From Gelidibacter pelagius (lineage in GTDB: Bacteria > Bacteroidota > Bacteroidia > Flavobacteriales > Flavobacteriaceae), in contig NZ_JAGEVG010000002.1 of the NCBI RefSeq assembly GCF_017581925.1, positions 302,218-366,217 on the forward strand: a stretch of DNA of 64,000 bases, in the 5' to 3' direction. Shown here one piece after another: positions 44,723 to 52,159 of the stretch; position 1 is the first letter of the stretch, and each line of letters opens with the position of its first letter. Made by a program: the position numbers and the translations under genes. Below the pieces are notes generated by a model that did no database searches, was not told where the DNA came from, and was given only the letters and a program-made list of their open reading frames with translations.

Positions 44723-44755
44723 TAAATTTGTCATTCAAACTAACAAGCGTTAGTT
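44723..44755 (+). promoter_or_regulatory. paa promoter -7 box and TetR-type operator
   Basis: TAAATTTG (44723-44730) is a full -7 match. Eight bases further lies the inverted repeat AACTAACAAGCGTTAGTT (44738-44755; seven-base arms, four-base spacer), which would cover the transcription start. It is the best operator candidate for the regulator encoded just upstream. Confidence 0.7.
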
Positions 44756-44880
44756 GATAGCTGACAAGTTTTCGAAAAATTTGTAGGCAGATAGATTTGA
44801 AGACTTTAAAGATGTAATCTTTTAGTTTTGTAAAGTTTCGAATATTAACAATTTATCGCGCATTAAGGCGTGGCACTATT

Positions 44881-45954
44881 ATGGCAGAATTCCACAACCT
44901 CAAAGTGGCAGATATATACAAGGAAACAAAAGATTGCGTAGTCATTGCTTTTGATGTTCCTGATGTGTTAAAGGAAAAATTTAAATACCGACAAGGTCAA
45001 CATTTGACTTTGCGAAAAGAAATCAATGGTGAGGACATTCGGCGTAATTATTCGCTGTTCTCAAGTCCGTTGGATGGCGAATGGAAAGTTGCTGTTAAAA
45101 CCATACGGGACGGCGTGTTTTCAAATTATGCCTTTAACGAATTGAAAAAGGGAGATATTCTTGAGGTAATGGTCCCACATGGCGAATTCACAGTTGATGT
45201 GGATGTTGAATCCCATAACAATTATATCGCATTTGCCGCAGGAAGTGGTATTACACCACTGTTGTCCATCATTAAAACGCATTTACACGAGGAGGCTAAC
45301 AGTACCTTTAAGCTGTTTTACTTGAACAGGACCGTAAAATCCATTATCTTTAAAGAAGAAATTGAACAGCTTAAAAATCAATTCTTTGGCAGGTTTCAGG
45401 TCTTTTATTTTTTAACGAAGGAACAGCGTGATATTCCGTTTTTGAACGGTCGCTTTGACAAAGAAAAATTGGCGGTGCTGACCAAAACCTTTATTGATAT
45501 ACCTGATACGCAACATGCGTTCATCTGCGGCCCACAAGATATGATTTTCTTGATTCGTGATGAGTTACAAGCGGCAGGAATGCCTAAGGATAATATCCAT
45601 TTCGAATTGTTTTTTACGGGCAGTTCAGAAGAAGAAAATAAACATATAGCAGAAGTCCTTGAGCAACGAATTGATGGTACACAAGTGACGATTATCGATG
45701 GTGGAAAGGAATTCCATTTCATCATGGATGATGATTTCGATACTATTTTGGATGGTGCATTGGCAGCAGGAGCCGATTTGCCATTTGCCTGTAAAGGCGG
45801 CGTTTGTAGCACCTGTAAATGTCAAGTCATAGAAGGTTCGGTGAAAATGAAAAAGAATTACGCACTCGCCGATAAGGAAGTGGCACAGAATTATGTATTG
45901 AGTTGTCAGGCGGTACCAACAAGCGATAAGGTTGTTGTCGATTTTGACGTTTAG
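44881..45954 (+). CDS. paaE: 1,2-phenylacetyl-CoA epoxidase, reductase subunit E
   Basis: Passes electrons from NADPH to the di-iron oxygenase PaaAC. The 357-residue protein has an FAD domain (RRNYSLFSSP, near 49), an NAD(P) domain (AAGSGITPLLSI near 120; CGPQDM near 218) and a C-terminal plant-type [2Fe-2S] domain with CKGGVCSTCKCQ (near 305-316) plus a later Cys. It is the first gene after the regulator, separated from paaA by 371 bases of repeat-rich DNA, unlike the tight paaABCDE order of E. coli. Confidence 0.93.
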   Translation: MAEFHNLKVADIYKETKDCVVIAFDVPDVLKEKFKYRQGQHLTLRKEINGEDIRRNYSLFSSPLDGEWKVAVKTIRDGVFSNYAFNELKKGDILEVMVPHGEFTVDVDVESHNNYIAFAAGSGITPLLSIIKTHLHEEANSTFKLFYLNRTVKSIIFKEEIEQLKNQFFGRFQVFYFLTKEQRDIPFLNGRFDKEKLAVLTKTFIDIPDTQHAFICGPQDMIFLIRDELQAAGMPKDNIHFELFFTGSSEEENKHIAEVLEQRIDGTQVTIIDGGKEFHFIMDDDFDTILDGALAAGADLPFACKGGVCSTCKCQVIEGSVKMKKNYALADKEVAQNYVLSCQAVPTSDKVVVDFDV

Positions 45955-45994
45955 CAGGCAGCAACCTGGAAGGTTTAAATGATAATAGTAATTT

Positions 45995-46125
45995 GGGCGT
46001 TACCCGCCGCGGCGGGTCGGGCTTTCGGCAGTCGCTCTCTTCGAGGAGCTCCAACAATGCCTCAAATGCGAAGCATTCACGAGACCCAAAATATAAAATA
46101 AGAGTGGGCGAGTAATCCCTAACGC
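45995..46125. repeat. Structured GC-rich dispersed element
   Basis: About 131 bases starting GGGCGTTACCC and ending TAATCCCTAACGC, so its ends are inverted (GCGTTA / TAACGC). Inside are a perfect palindrome ACCCGCCGCGGCGGGT (46002-46017), GGGTCGGGCTTTCGGCAGTCGC, a stem around 46034-46049 and AATGC-GAA-GCATT (46065-46077). It is non-coding. From memory similar GGGCGTT...CCCTAACGC elements occur in other Bacteroidota genomes. It is much more GC-rich than its surroundings and fills most of the paaE-paaA spacer. Confidence 0.65.
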
Positions 46126-46171
46126 AGATTGTGAAGGAAACAGAATATAGTTAGAAAGATAAAGTGCGAAC

Positions 46172-46222
46172 AACCTGCAAGGTTTCCACCATTCCGCCGA
46201 AGGAAGAAAACCTTGTAGGTTT
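46172..46222. repeat. P1 palindrome with an inserted loop
   Basis: The P1 arms AACCTGCAAGGTTT and AAACCTTGTAGGTTT are intact, but the usual short A-rich loop is replaced by about 20 GC-rich bases containing TTCC-GCCGAA-GGAA. A second hairpin is nested in the first. Confidence 0.75.
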
Positions 46223-46290
46223 AAATAAAAAGAAATTACGACGCAAAAATAACGTTAAATTTAATAACTTAAAATCAAATTCCCTATAAG

Positions 46291-46322
46291 CTCCCTCTCC
46301 ATCGGAGAGGGCTGGGGTGAGG
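46291..46322. repeat. P3 palindrome abutting paaA start
   Basis: CCCTCTCC-ATC-GGAGAGGG with tail CTGGGGTGAGG, ending four bases before the paaA ATG. It is nearly the same arrangement as before cysN (94-125). Confidence 0.75.
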
Positions 46323-46325
46323 CTT

Positions 46326-47282
46326 ATGAGTGAAGAGCAAATAAGAAATTTAGAAAAGCAATTCGAAGAACGTATCGCAAGAGACGAAAAAATCGAACCG
46401 AAAGATTGGATGCCAGAAAAGTACCGTCAGACGCATATTCGTCAGATGTCGCAGCATGCACATTCAGAAGTCGTAGGGATGCTTCCCGAAGGGAATTGGA
46501 TCACCAGAGCCCCTTCTTTAAGACGAAAAGTAGCCTTGTTGGCAAAAGTCCAAGATGAAGCAGGTCATGGTCTGTACCTTTACTCTGCAACCGAAACCTT
46601 GGGCATTACACGTGAAGAAATGTATGAGCAATTGCATACTGGAAAAGCGAAATACTCAAGTATTTTCAACTATCCAACCGTTACTTGGGCCGATATGGGC
46701 GCAATTGGATGGTTGGTCGATGGCGCAGCTATCATCAATCAAGTGCCATTATGCAGCACCTCTTTTGGTCCTTATGCAAGAGCAATGGTAAGAGTTTGTA
46801 AAGAAGAAAGTTTCCATCAGCGTCAAGGTTATGAAATCATGATTAAGTTGGCAAACGGTACACTTGAACAAAAGGAAATGGCACAAGATGCTTTAAACCG
46901 ATGGTGGTGGCCGAGTTTAATGATGTTAGGCCCTACAGATGCAGAATCTGTGCATACCGAACAATCCATGAAATGGAAACTGAAACGTAAATCAAATGAC
47001 GAATTACGTCAGCAATTCATTGATCAAACCGTGCCACAAGCAGATTTGATCGGATTGACCATTCCCGACCCCGATTTGAAATGGAACGAAGAACGTGGTA
47101 GTTATGACTTTGGTGAGATTGATTGGGATGAATTTTGGCAAGTGGTCAAAGGTCATGGTCCAATGAACAAAGAGCGTATGAAAGCCAGAGTTGGTGCATG
47201 GGAACGCGGCGAATGGGTGCGAGATGCAGCCATGGCACACGCAGAGAAGAAAGCGGAAAGAAAAGAAAAAGAAGCAGTATAA
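46326..47282 (+). CDS. paaA: 1,2-phenylacetyl-CoA epoxidase, catalytic subunit A
   Basis: Di-iron oxygenase that epoxidises the ring of phenylacetyl-CoA. It has 318 residues. Carboxylate and His iron ligands lie in the [17 protein letters not shown] (near 76) and [15 protein letters not shown] (near 158) helices, and [11 protein letters not shown] is also typical. I use ATG 46326; GTG 46317 is in frame but inside a palindrome tail. It forms the core complex with PaaC, with PaaB and PaaE encoded nearby. Confidence 0.95.
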   Translation: MSEEQIRNLEKQFEERIARDEKIEPKDWMPEKYRQTHIRQMSQHAHSEVVGMLPEGNWITRAPSLRRKVALLAKVQDEAGHGLYLYSATETLGITREEMYEQLHTGKAKYSSIFNYPTVTWADMGAIGWLVDGAAIINQVPLCSTSFGPYARAMVRVCKEESFHQRQGYEIMIKLANGTLEQKEMAQDALNRWWWPSLMMLGPTDAESVHTEQSMKWKLKRKSNDELRQQFIDQTVPQADLIGLTIPDPDLKWNEERGSYDFGEIDWDEFWQVVKGHGPMNKERMKARVGAWERGEWVRDAAMAHAEKKAERKEKEAV

Positions 47283-47283
47283 C

Positions 47284-47315
47284 AACCTGCAAGGTTTTCA
47301 AAACCTTGTAGGTTT
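47284..47315. repeat. P1 palindrome between paaA and paaB
   Basis: AACCTGCAAGGTTTT-C-AAAACCTTGTAGGTTT, one base after the paaA stop. Confidence 0.88.
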
Positions 47316-47362
47316 GAATTATAACTTTTCAGGTTTGAAACATAATATTAAGTTACAAAACT

Positions 47363-47653
47363 ATGACAACAACAAAGAATTGGCCATTATGGGAAGTCTT
47401 CGTAAGAAGTAAAAACGGCCTGGAGCATCGTCATTTTGGTAGTCTCCACGCAGCAGATGCAGACATGGCACTTGAGAATGCACGTGATGTTTACACCAGA
47501 AGAAATGAAGGCGTCAGCATTTGGGTTGTAGAATCCAAAAACATCACCGCATCCAATCCAGAACACAATGGTGAAATGTTTGAGCCAGCAAAAGATAAAG
47601 TATATCGTCATCCAACGTTTTACGAATTGCCTGATGAGGTTGAATATATGTAA
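47363..47653 (+). CDS. paaB: 1,2-phenylacetyl-CoA epoxidase, subunit B
   Basis: A 96-residue small subunit that bridges PaaAC units in the epoxidase. WPLWEVFVRSKNGLEHRHFGSLHA (read in parts, residues 7-30) and NARDVYTRRNEGVSIWVV are diagnostic of PaaB. The length is the usual one. It lies between paaA and paaC, each junction holding a different palindrome family (P1 before, P2 after). Confidence 0.95.
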   Translation: MTTTKNWPLWEVFVRSKNGLEHRHFGSLHAADADMALENARDVYTRRNEGVSIWVVESKNITASNPEHNGEMFEPAKDKVYRHPTFYELPDEVEYM

Positions 47654-47657
47654 CTCA

Positions 47658-47677
47658 ATTCCTGCGAAGGCAGAAAT
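47658..47677. repeat. P2 palindrome between paaB and paaC
   Basis: ATTCCTGCGAAGGCAGAAAT, one mismatch from a perfect P2 copy, beginning four bases after the paaB stop. Confidence 0.85.
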
Positions 47678-47761
47678 CTTTTCTAAATAACGATTCGCGA
47701 TATGTGAATACTGATTGTTGAATGTAGAAGTTCAGTGATCGATAATCATCAATTTTTTAAA

Positions 47762-48514
47762 ATGAAAGATAATCTCTATCAATATTTGCTCGGCATCGCC
47801 GACAACTCCCTAATCCTCGGGCAACGCATGGGCGAACTCTGCGGCCACGGCCCAAGTTTGGAAACTGACATTGCCTGTACCAATATTTCTTTGGATTTAT
47901 TCGGACAGGTGCGCAGTTATTATCAATACGCCGCCAAAATCGCAGGCGATGGACGAACTGAAGACGACATTGCCATGCTTCGAAAAGAACGCGAATATCT
48001 AAACGTGCTTTTAGTAGAACAGCCCAACACCGATTTTGCTTATACTATGGCACGTCACTTTTTATTTGATGTGTATCACTTACTGTTTTTAACAGAGTTG
48101 AAGAAAAGTAAGGATATGACCTTGGCGGCAATCGCTACAAAATGCATTAAAGAGGTAAGGTACCATCAGCGATTTTCATCGGATTGGATCAGGCGTTTAG
48201 GCGACGGCACCGAAGAAAGTCACAACCGAATGCAAGCAGCAATTAACGATTTATGGACCTATACTGATGAATTGTTCCATCAAACTGAAGCTGATAAAGC
48301 GATGGTTTCAGAAGGTATCGGTGTAGATGTCACCAAATTAAAAGCAGCTTATTACGAAAAAGTAAATACGATTTTAGAAGAATCAACCTTGTCCATTCCA
48401 GAATCTAAGTATTTCCAAAAAGGAGGGAAAATGGGTATCCATACCGAACATATAGGGTTTTTATTGGCGGAACTGCAATACATGCAACGCACTTACCCTA
48501 ATATGGAATGGTAA
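47762..48514 (+). CDS. paaC: 1,2-phenylacetyl-CoA epoxidase, structural subunit C
   Basis: A 250-residue ferritin-like protein that pairs with PaaA and lacks a full di-iron site. LYQYLLGIADNSLILGQRM near the N-terminus, DLFGQVRSYYQYAA (near 42), KEVRYHQRFSSDWIRRLGDGTEES (near 128, in pieces) and HTEHIGFLLAELQYMQR at the C-terminus are typical. I start at ATG 47762, which begins the conserved part; a GTG 27 bases earlier is in frame. Confidence 0.94.
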   Translation: MKDNLYQYLLGIADNSLILGQRMGELCGHGPSLETDIACTNISLDLFGQVRSYYQYAAKIAGDGRTEDDIAMLRKEREYLNVLLVEQPNTDFAYTMARHFLFDVYHLLFLTELKKSKDMTLAAIATKCIKEVRYHQRFSSDWIRRLGDGTEESHNRMQAAINDLWTYTDELFHQTEADKAMVSEGIGVDVTKLKAAYYEKVNTILEESTLSIPESKYFQKGGKMGIHTEHIGFLLAELQYMQRTYPNMEW

Positions 48515-48533
48515 AAAAGAAGCCCACCTTAAT

Positions 48534-48548
48534 CCTCCCGACGGGAGG
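48534..48548. repeat. Short perfect palindrome before paaD
   Basis: CCTCCCG-A-CGGGAGG. Its right arm GGGAGG lies eight bases before the paaD ATG, an ideal Shine-Dalgarno distance. Confidence 0.75.
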
Positions 48549-48556
48549 AAACTGTT

Positions 48557-49093
48557 ATGAATAAAGCGAAAGATATATTGCGTTCGAGTAAGAACTCTTC
48601 CCCTTCGGGGAAGGTGGATGGGGCTTTGATTCCAATATTGGAACAAGTTTCCGATCCGGAAATCCCAGTCCTCTCTATTATGGATATGGGCGTCGTGCGT
48701 TCTGCTGTTTTTGAAAATGATGTAGTGAAAGTTCAAATCACACCAACATACAGTGGATGCCCTGCCATGGATGTTATTGGTGACGACATTAAAAAGGCTT
48801 TAAAAGATGCAGGATACAAATCGGAAGTAGAATTGATCTTATCCCCAGCTTGGACCACCGATTGGATTACGCCAAGAGGCAGAAAGGCATTGGAAGATTA
48901 TGGCATTGCAGCTCCCTTAGGTGCTGAAGCCGACAAAGATGTTTTACTGCACGGCAAACGCCTGGTAAAATGTCCGCAATGCGGCTCAACAAATACAAAA
49001 ATGGTGAGCCAATTTGGTTCAACAGCGTGTAAGGCACAGTTTCAGTGCGATGACTGCTTAGAACCCTTTGATTATTTTAAATGTTTAAAGTAG
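48557..49093 (+). CDS. paaD: Phenylacetate epoxidase maturation protein PaaD
   Basis: A 178-residue MIP18/DUF59-type iron-sulfur assembly factor thought to help mature the [2Fe-2S] protein PaaE. ILEQVSDPEIPVLSIMDMGVV (in pieces, near 27-47) and TYSGCPAMDVIGDDI (near 65) mark the DUF59 domain. A C-terminal zinc ribbon has CPQCGS ... CDDCLE. Residues 12-22 (SSPSGKVDGA) are encoded by a P3 palindrome lying in frame between the initiator Met and the conserved domain. It seems to be an insertion tolerated in a flexible N-terminus. Confidence 0.92.
   Translation: MNKAKDILRSSKNSSPSGKVDGALIPILEQVSDPEIPVLSIMDMGVVRSAVFENDVVKVQITPTYSGCPAMDVIGDDIKKALKDAGYKSEVELILSPAWTTDWITPRGRKALEDYGIAAPLGAEADKDVLLHGKRLVKCPQCGSTNTKMVSQFGSTACKAQFQCDDCLEPFDYFKCLK
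48591..48621. repeat. P3 palindrome inside paaD
   Basis: CTTCCCC-TTC-GGGGAAG (48597-48613) followed by GTGGATGGGG, the tail layout of the P3 copies before cysN and paaA. It is translated in frame as residues 12-22 of PaaD. Confidence 0.8.
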
Positions 49094-49101
49094 AATGAAT
49101 T

Positions 49102-49133
49102 AACCTGCAAGGTTTTCAAAACCTTGTAGGTTT
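49102..49133. repeat. P1 palindrome between paaD and paaG
   Basis: AACCTGCAAGGTTTT-C-AAAACCTTGTAGGTTT, 13 bases before the paaG start. Confidence 0.88.
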
Positions 49134-49146
49134 TTAAATAGAAAGT

Positions 49147-49929
49147 ATGAACGAAAGTATCTTATTAAAAATAGAAAACAAGGTTGCCTATATCACGCTC
49201 AACCGCCCAGAAGTCTTCAATAGTTTTAATCGCGAAATGGCATTGCGGTTACAAGACACACTTGATGCTTGTGAAAAAAACGACGAGGTTCGAGCCATCG
49301 TTTTGACTGGAAACGGAAAGGCATTTTGTGCGGGTCAAGATTTAAAAGAAGTGACATCGCCAGAATTAAATCCCGGTTTTAAGAAAATATTGGAAGAGCA
49401 TTACAATCCGATAATCACGAGAATCCGCTCGATTAAAAAACCAATCATTGGCGCAATCAACGGTGTGGCGGCAGGAGCGGGAGCAAATATTGCCTTAGCT
49501 TGCGATATAGTCGTGGCTCATGAAAAGGTCAGTTTTATACAAGCATTTAGTCTCATTGGTTTGGTGCCTGATAGTGCAGGAACTTTCTTCTTGCCAAGAC
49601 TTATCGGATTTCAAAAAGCATTGGCATTGGCTATGCTTGGCGATAAAGTGTCTGCAGAAGAAGCTGAAAAAATGGGAATGCTCTATAAAGTTCTGCCTTT
49701 AGAGACTTTTGAAGAAGAGGTCAATCTACTGGCTTTAAAACTTGCCAATATGCCTACAAAAGCTTTGGGAATGATCAAGGAATTATTCAATACTTCCATG
49801 ACCAACGACTTGGAGGCCCAGTTAGCATTAGAATCTAAATTACAAATTGAAGCAGCGCAAACCGAAGATTACGCCGAAGGCGTTGCTGCATTTGTTGAAA
49901 AAAGAAAACCGAATTTCATCGGGAAATAA
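49147..49929 (+). CDS. paaG: Ring-1,2-epoxyphenylacetyl-CoA isomerase
   Basis: Crotonase-family enzyme converting the epoxide to oxepin-CoA. The 260-residue protein shows the oxyanion-hole motifs FCAGQDLKE (near 64) and NGVAAGAGANIALACD (near 105). GLVPDSAGTFFLPR (near 138) has the Asp typical of PaaG where hydratases carry Glu. It precedes the dehydrogenase in the paa series. Ordinary enoyl-CoA hydratase is the alternative call, made less likely by the PDSAGT motif. Confidence 0.88.
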   Translation: MNESILLKIENKVAYITLNRPEVFNSFNREMALRLQDTLDACEKNDEVRAIVLTGNGKAFCAGQDLKEVTSPELNPGFKKILEEHYNPIITRIRSIKKPIIGAINGVAAGAGANIALACDIVVAHEKVSFIQAFSLIGLVPDSAGTFFLPRLIGFQKALALAMLGDKVSAEEAEKMGMLYKVLPLETFEEEVNLLALKLANMPTKALGMIKELFNTSMTNDLEAQLALESKLQIEAAQTEDYAEGVAAFVEKRKPNFIGK

Positions 49930-49940
49930 AGCAATTTCTC

Positions 49941-49971
49941 AACCTGCAAGGTTTTCAAAACCTGGCAGGTT
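49941..49971. repeat. P1 palindrome
   Basis: AACCTGCAAGGTTTT-C-AAAACCTGGCAGGTTT between paaG and the 3-hydroxyacyl-CoA dehydrogenase gene. Confidence 0.86.
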
Positions 49972-50040
49972 TAAATTATTGATTAGGATGACTAAACTAA
50001 ACTTCGATATTCAGTATTTAAAATTCAATATTCGTTATTC

Positions 50041-51225
50041 ATGAAAATAGGAATCATCGGCTCAGGAACCATGGGAAGTGGCATCGCACAAGTAGCTGCA
50101 ACAGCGGGTTGCAAAGTAAAATTGTACGATACCAATCAATTCGCATTGGACAAGGCAAAAGCAGCTTTGGAAAAAATATTATCACGATTGATTGAAAAAG
50201 ATCGTATTGATGCTGACGAAAAATCCCGAATCCAAAACAACATTTCCTACGTCAATGATTTAAAATACCTATCAGACTCCGATTTGACCATCGAAGCGAT
50301 TGTTGAAAACCTGGACATCAAGAAAAAAGTGTTTTCAGAACTGGAAACCTATGTTTCTGAAAAGTGTATTATCGCTTCCAATACTTCAAGCTTATCGATA
50401 GCATCGATTGCGGCTTCATTAAAAAAGCCAGAACGTTGTATAGGAATCCATTTTTTCAATCCTGCGCCATTGATGCGACTGGTTGAGGTAATTCCAGCTA
50501 TTCAAACCTCAAAAGAAGTTTTGGAGAAATCGACAAGAATTATATCCGATTGGAAAAAAGTCGTTGCCGTGGCAAAAGACACGCCCGGATTTATAGTCAA
50601 TCGGGTTGCAAGACCTTTTTATGGCGAAGCTTTAAGAATATACGAAGAAGGTATTGCTGATTTCGCAACCATCGATGAGAGTTTGAAAACTTTAGGGGGT
50701 TTCAGAATGGGGCCTTTCGAATTAATGGATTTCATTGGAAACGACGTTAACTATACAGTTACAGAAACTGTTTTTACTGCCTTTTATTTCGATCCGAGAT
50801 ACAAACCAGCCTTTACCCAAAAACGTTTTGCTGAAGCCGGCTATTTGGGAAGGAAATCAGGAAAAGGTTATTACGATTATGATAAAAATGGTGGTATAAT
50901 CATTCCTGAACGCGATTATTATCGAGAGAAGGACTCTCATGACAAAAAACTAACGCAGCAAATTTTCGACCGTGTATTGGTTATGCTTATTAATGAAGCC
51001 GCAGATGCGTTATTCATGAACATTGCTTCCGCAGAAGACATCGATAATGCCATGACCAAGGGTGTCAACTATCCTAAAGGCTTATTGGCGTGGGCAAATG
51101 AAAAAGGAATCGATTGGTGTGTTTCAAAAATGGATGAATTATATGATGAGTATCGTGAGGATAGGTATCGGTGTAGTCCGTTGTTGAGGAGGATGAAAAC
51201 TAACGGATTGAGGTTTGAAGTATGA
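50041..51225 (+). CDS. paaH: 3-hydroxyacyl-CoA dehydrogenase (3-hydroxyadipyl-CoA)
   Basis: Oxidises 3-hydroxyadipyl-CoA to 3-oxoadipyl-CoA late in the pathway. The 394-residue protein has NAD motif GIIGSGTMGSGIAQVA (residues 3-18) and the catalytic His/Glu region in GIHFFNPAPLMRLVEVI (near 138). PGFIVNRVARPFYGEALR (near 183) starts the helical dimerisation domain, which is followed by a partial second 3HCDH_C domain. It is shorter than E. coli PaaH. Gene order supports the paa role over 3-hydroxybutyryl-CoA dehydrogenase. Confidence 0.87.
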   Translation: MKIGIIGSGTMGSGIAQVAATAGCKVKLYDTNQFALDKAKAALEKILSRLIEKDRIDADEKSRIQNNISYVNDLKYLSDSDLTIEAIVENLDIKKKVFSELETYVSEKCIIASNTSSLSIASIAASLKKPERCIGIHFFNPAPLMRLVEVIPAIQTSKEVLEKSTRIISDWKKVVAVAKDTPGFIVNRVARPFYGEALRIYEEGIADFATIDESLKTLGGFRMGPFELMDFIGNDVNYTVTETVFTAFYFDPRYKPAFTQKRFAEAGYLGRKSGKGYYDYDKNGGIIIPERDYYREKDSHDKKLTQQIFDRVLVMLINEAADALFMNIASAEDIDNAMTKGVNYPKGLLAWANEKGIDWCVSKMDELYDEYREDRYRCSPLLRRMKTNGLRFEV

Positions 51226-51265
51226 GGAAACGGAGGGACTAACATTTTTTTATTAGAGTTATTGA

Positions 51266-51295
51266 GGGATTAGGTATTAGGCATTTGGTATTAGT
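51266..51295. repeat. Left inverted repeat of four-helix-bundle module
   Basis: A 30-base TTAGG/TATT-rich sequence immediately before the ATG at 51296. Its reverse complement matches 51672-51701 at 25 of 30 positions by eye. Confidence 0.7.
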
Positions 51296-51676
51296 ATGAA
51301 AAGTGCATTTCATTTTAAGTTTGAAGATTTACAAGTTTATCAGAAAGCGATGGACTTTGGGGAAGTCGTTGATGTGATAGTCAAAAAGTTTCCAGCATAC
51401 GAATTGTACGCCTTATCATCACAGTTCAGAAGAGCAGCCGATTCGATTGCTTTAAATATTGCAGAAGGCTATCCTGGTTCTGATGCACAATTTGTTAAGC
51501 ATATAAATTATGCCATTTATAGCGCAAATGAGTGTGTTAGTTGCAGTACAAAAGCCAAACGAAGGTTATATATTAATTTTGATGAAGATGAAGAAAATAG
51601 AAAGTTGATTTCAGAATTGACAAAAATGATGTCTTCTTTAAGAAAGAAGATTTTAGAAAGAAACGCAAATAACTAA
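51296..51676 (+). CDS. Four-helix-bundle protein (23S rRNA intervening-sequence family)
   Basis: A 126-residue all-helical protein. FKFEDLQVYQKAMDFGE at the start, LSSQFRRAADSIALNIAEGYPG (in pieces, near 41-62) and HINYAIYSANEC match the S23/IVS-encoded four-helix-bundle family. It has no known part in phenylacetate breakdown. It is bracketed by 30-base imperfect inverted repeats, the right one covering the paaI start, so it looks like a small mobile cassette dropped between paaH and paaI. Confidence 0.85.
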   Translation: MKSAFHFKFEDLQVYQKAMDFGEVVDVIVKKFPAYELYALSSQFRRAADSIALNIAEGYPGSDAQFVKHINYAIYSANECVSCSTKAKRRLYINFDEDEENRKLISELTKMMSSLRKKILERNANN

Positions 51677-51701
51677 TCCCTAATTCCAAATACCTAATGC
51701 C
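51672..51701. repeat. Right inverted repeat of four-helix-bundle module
   Basis: Counterpart of 51266-51295 in inverted orientation. It contains the last five bases of the four-helix gene and, at 51697, the paaI start codon. Confidence 0.7.
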
Positions 51702-52110
51702 AATAAACGGAAACCTCATCCCTTACAAAATGCTCTCACTCGATGCCTACAGCACCTACCTCGGCATTGAAATTTTAGAATGTGAGATTGGTCGTTGCAA
51801 AGTTGGGATGACGATTAGAAAAGAAATGCTAAATAGCATGGGAAAGGCCCACGGTGGCATCAGTTATTCATTAGCAGACACTGCTTTCGGATTTGCGGCC
51901 AATACTCATGGTAAATACGCAGTTTCCATTGAAACGAGTATCAATCATATCGAAGCATTAAATGAAGGCGATTATATCGTGGCTGAGTCCGTAATTGAGA
52001 AGGTGAAAAATAAATTAGGATTTAATATCATCGAAGTCAAGCGAGGCGATGAATTAGTGGCTCTTTTCAAAGGTGTCGTATATAGGACCAATAAAGATTG
52101 GGAAGAATAA
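51697..52110 (+). CDS. paaI: Hydroxyphenylacetyl-CoA thioesterase PaaI
   Basis: A hot-dog fold thioesterase of 137 residues. YKMLSLDAYSTYLGIEILECEIGRC (in pieces) and LNSMGKAHGGISYSLADTAFGFAAN (near 47-71), with the HGG and Asp of the active site, identify PaaI. It is thought to rescue CoA from dead-end phenylacetyl-CoA derivatives. The ATG lies within the inverted repeat of the upstream cassette, so the original 5' leader has been replaced. Confidence 0.88.
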   Translation: MPINGNLIPYKMLSLDAYSTYLGIEILECEIGRCKVGMTIRKEMLNSMGKAHGGISYSLADTAFGFAANTHGKYAVSIETSINHIEALNEGDYIVAESVIEKVKNKLGFNIIEVKRGDELVALFKGVVYRTNKDWEE

Positions 52111-52159
52111 CAAAGAATGTTTTAAATTTAATAACTAATAATTTTAAACAACAAAACAT

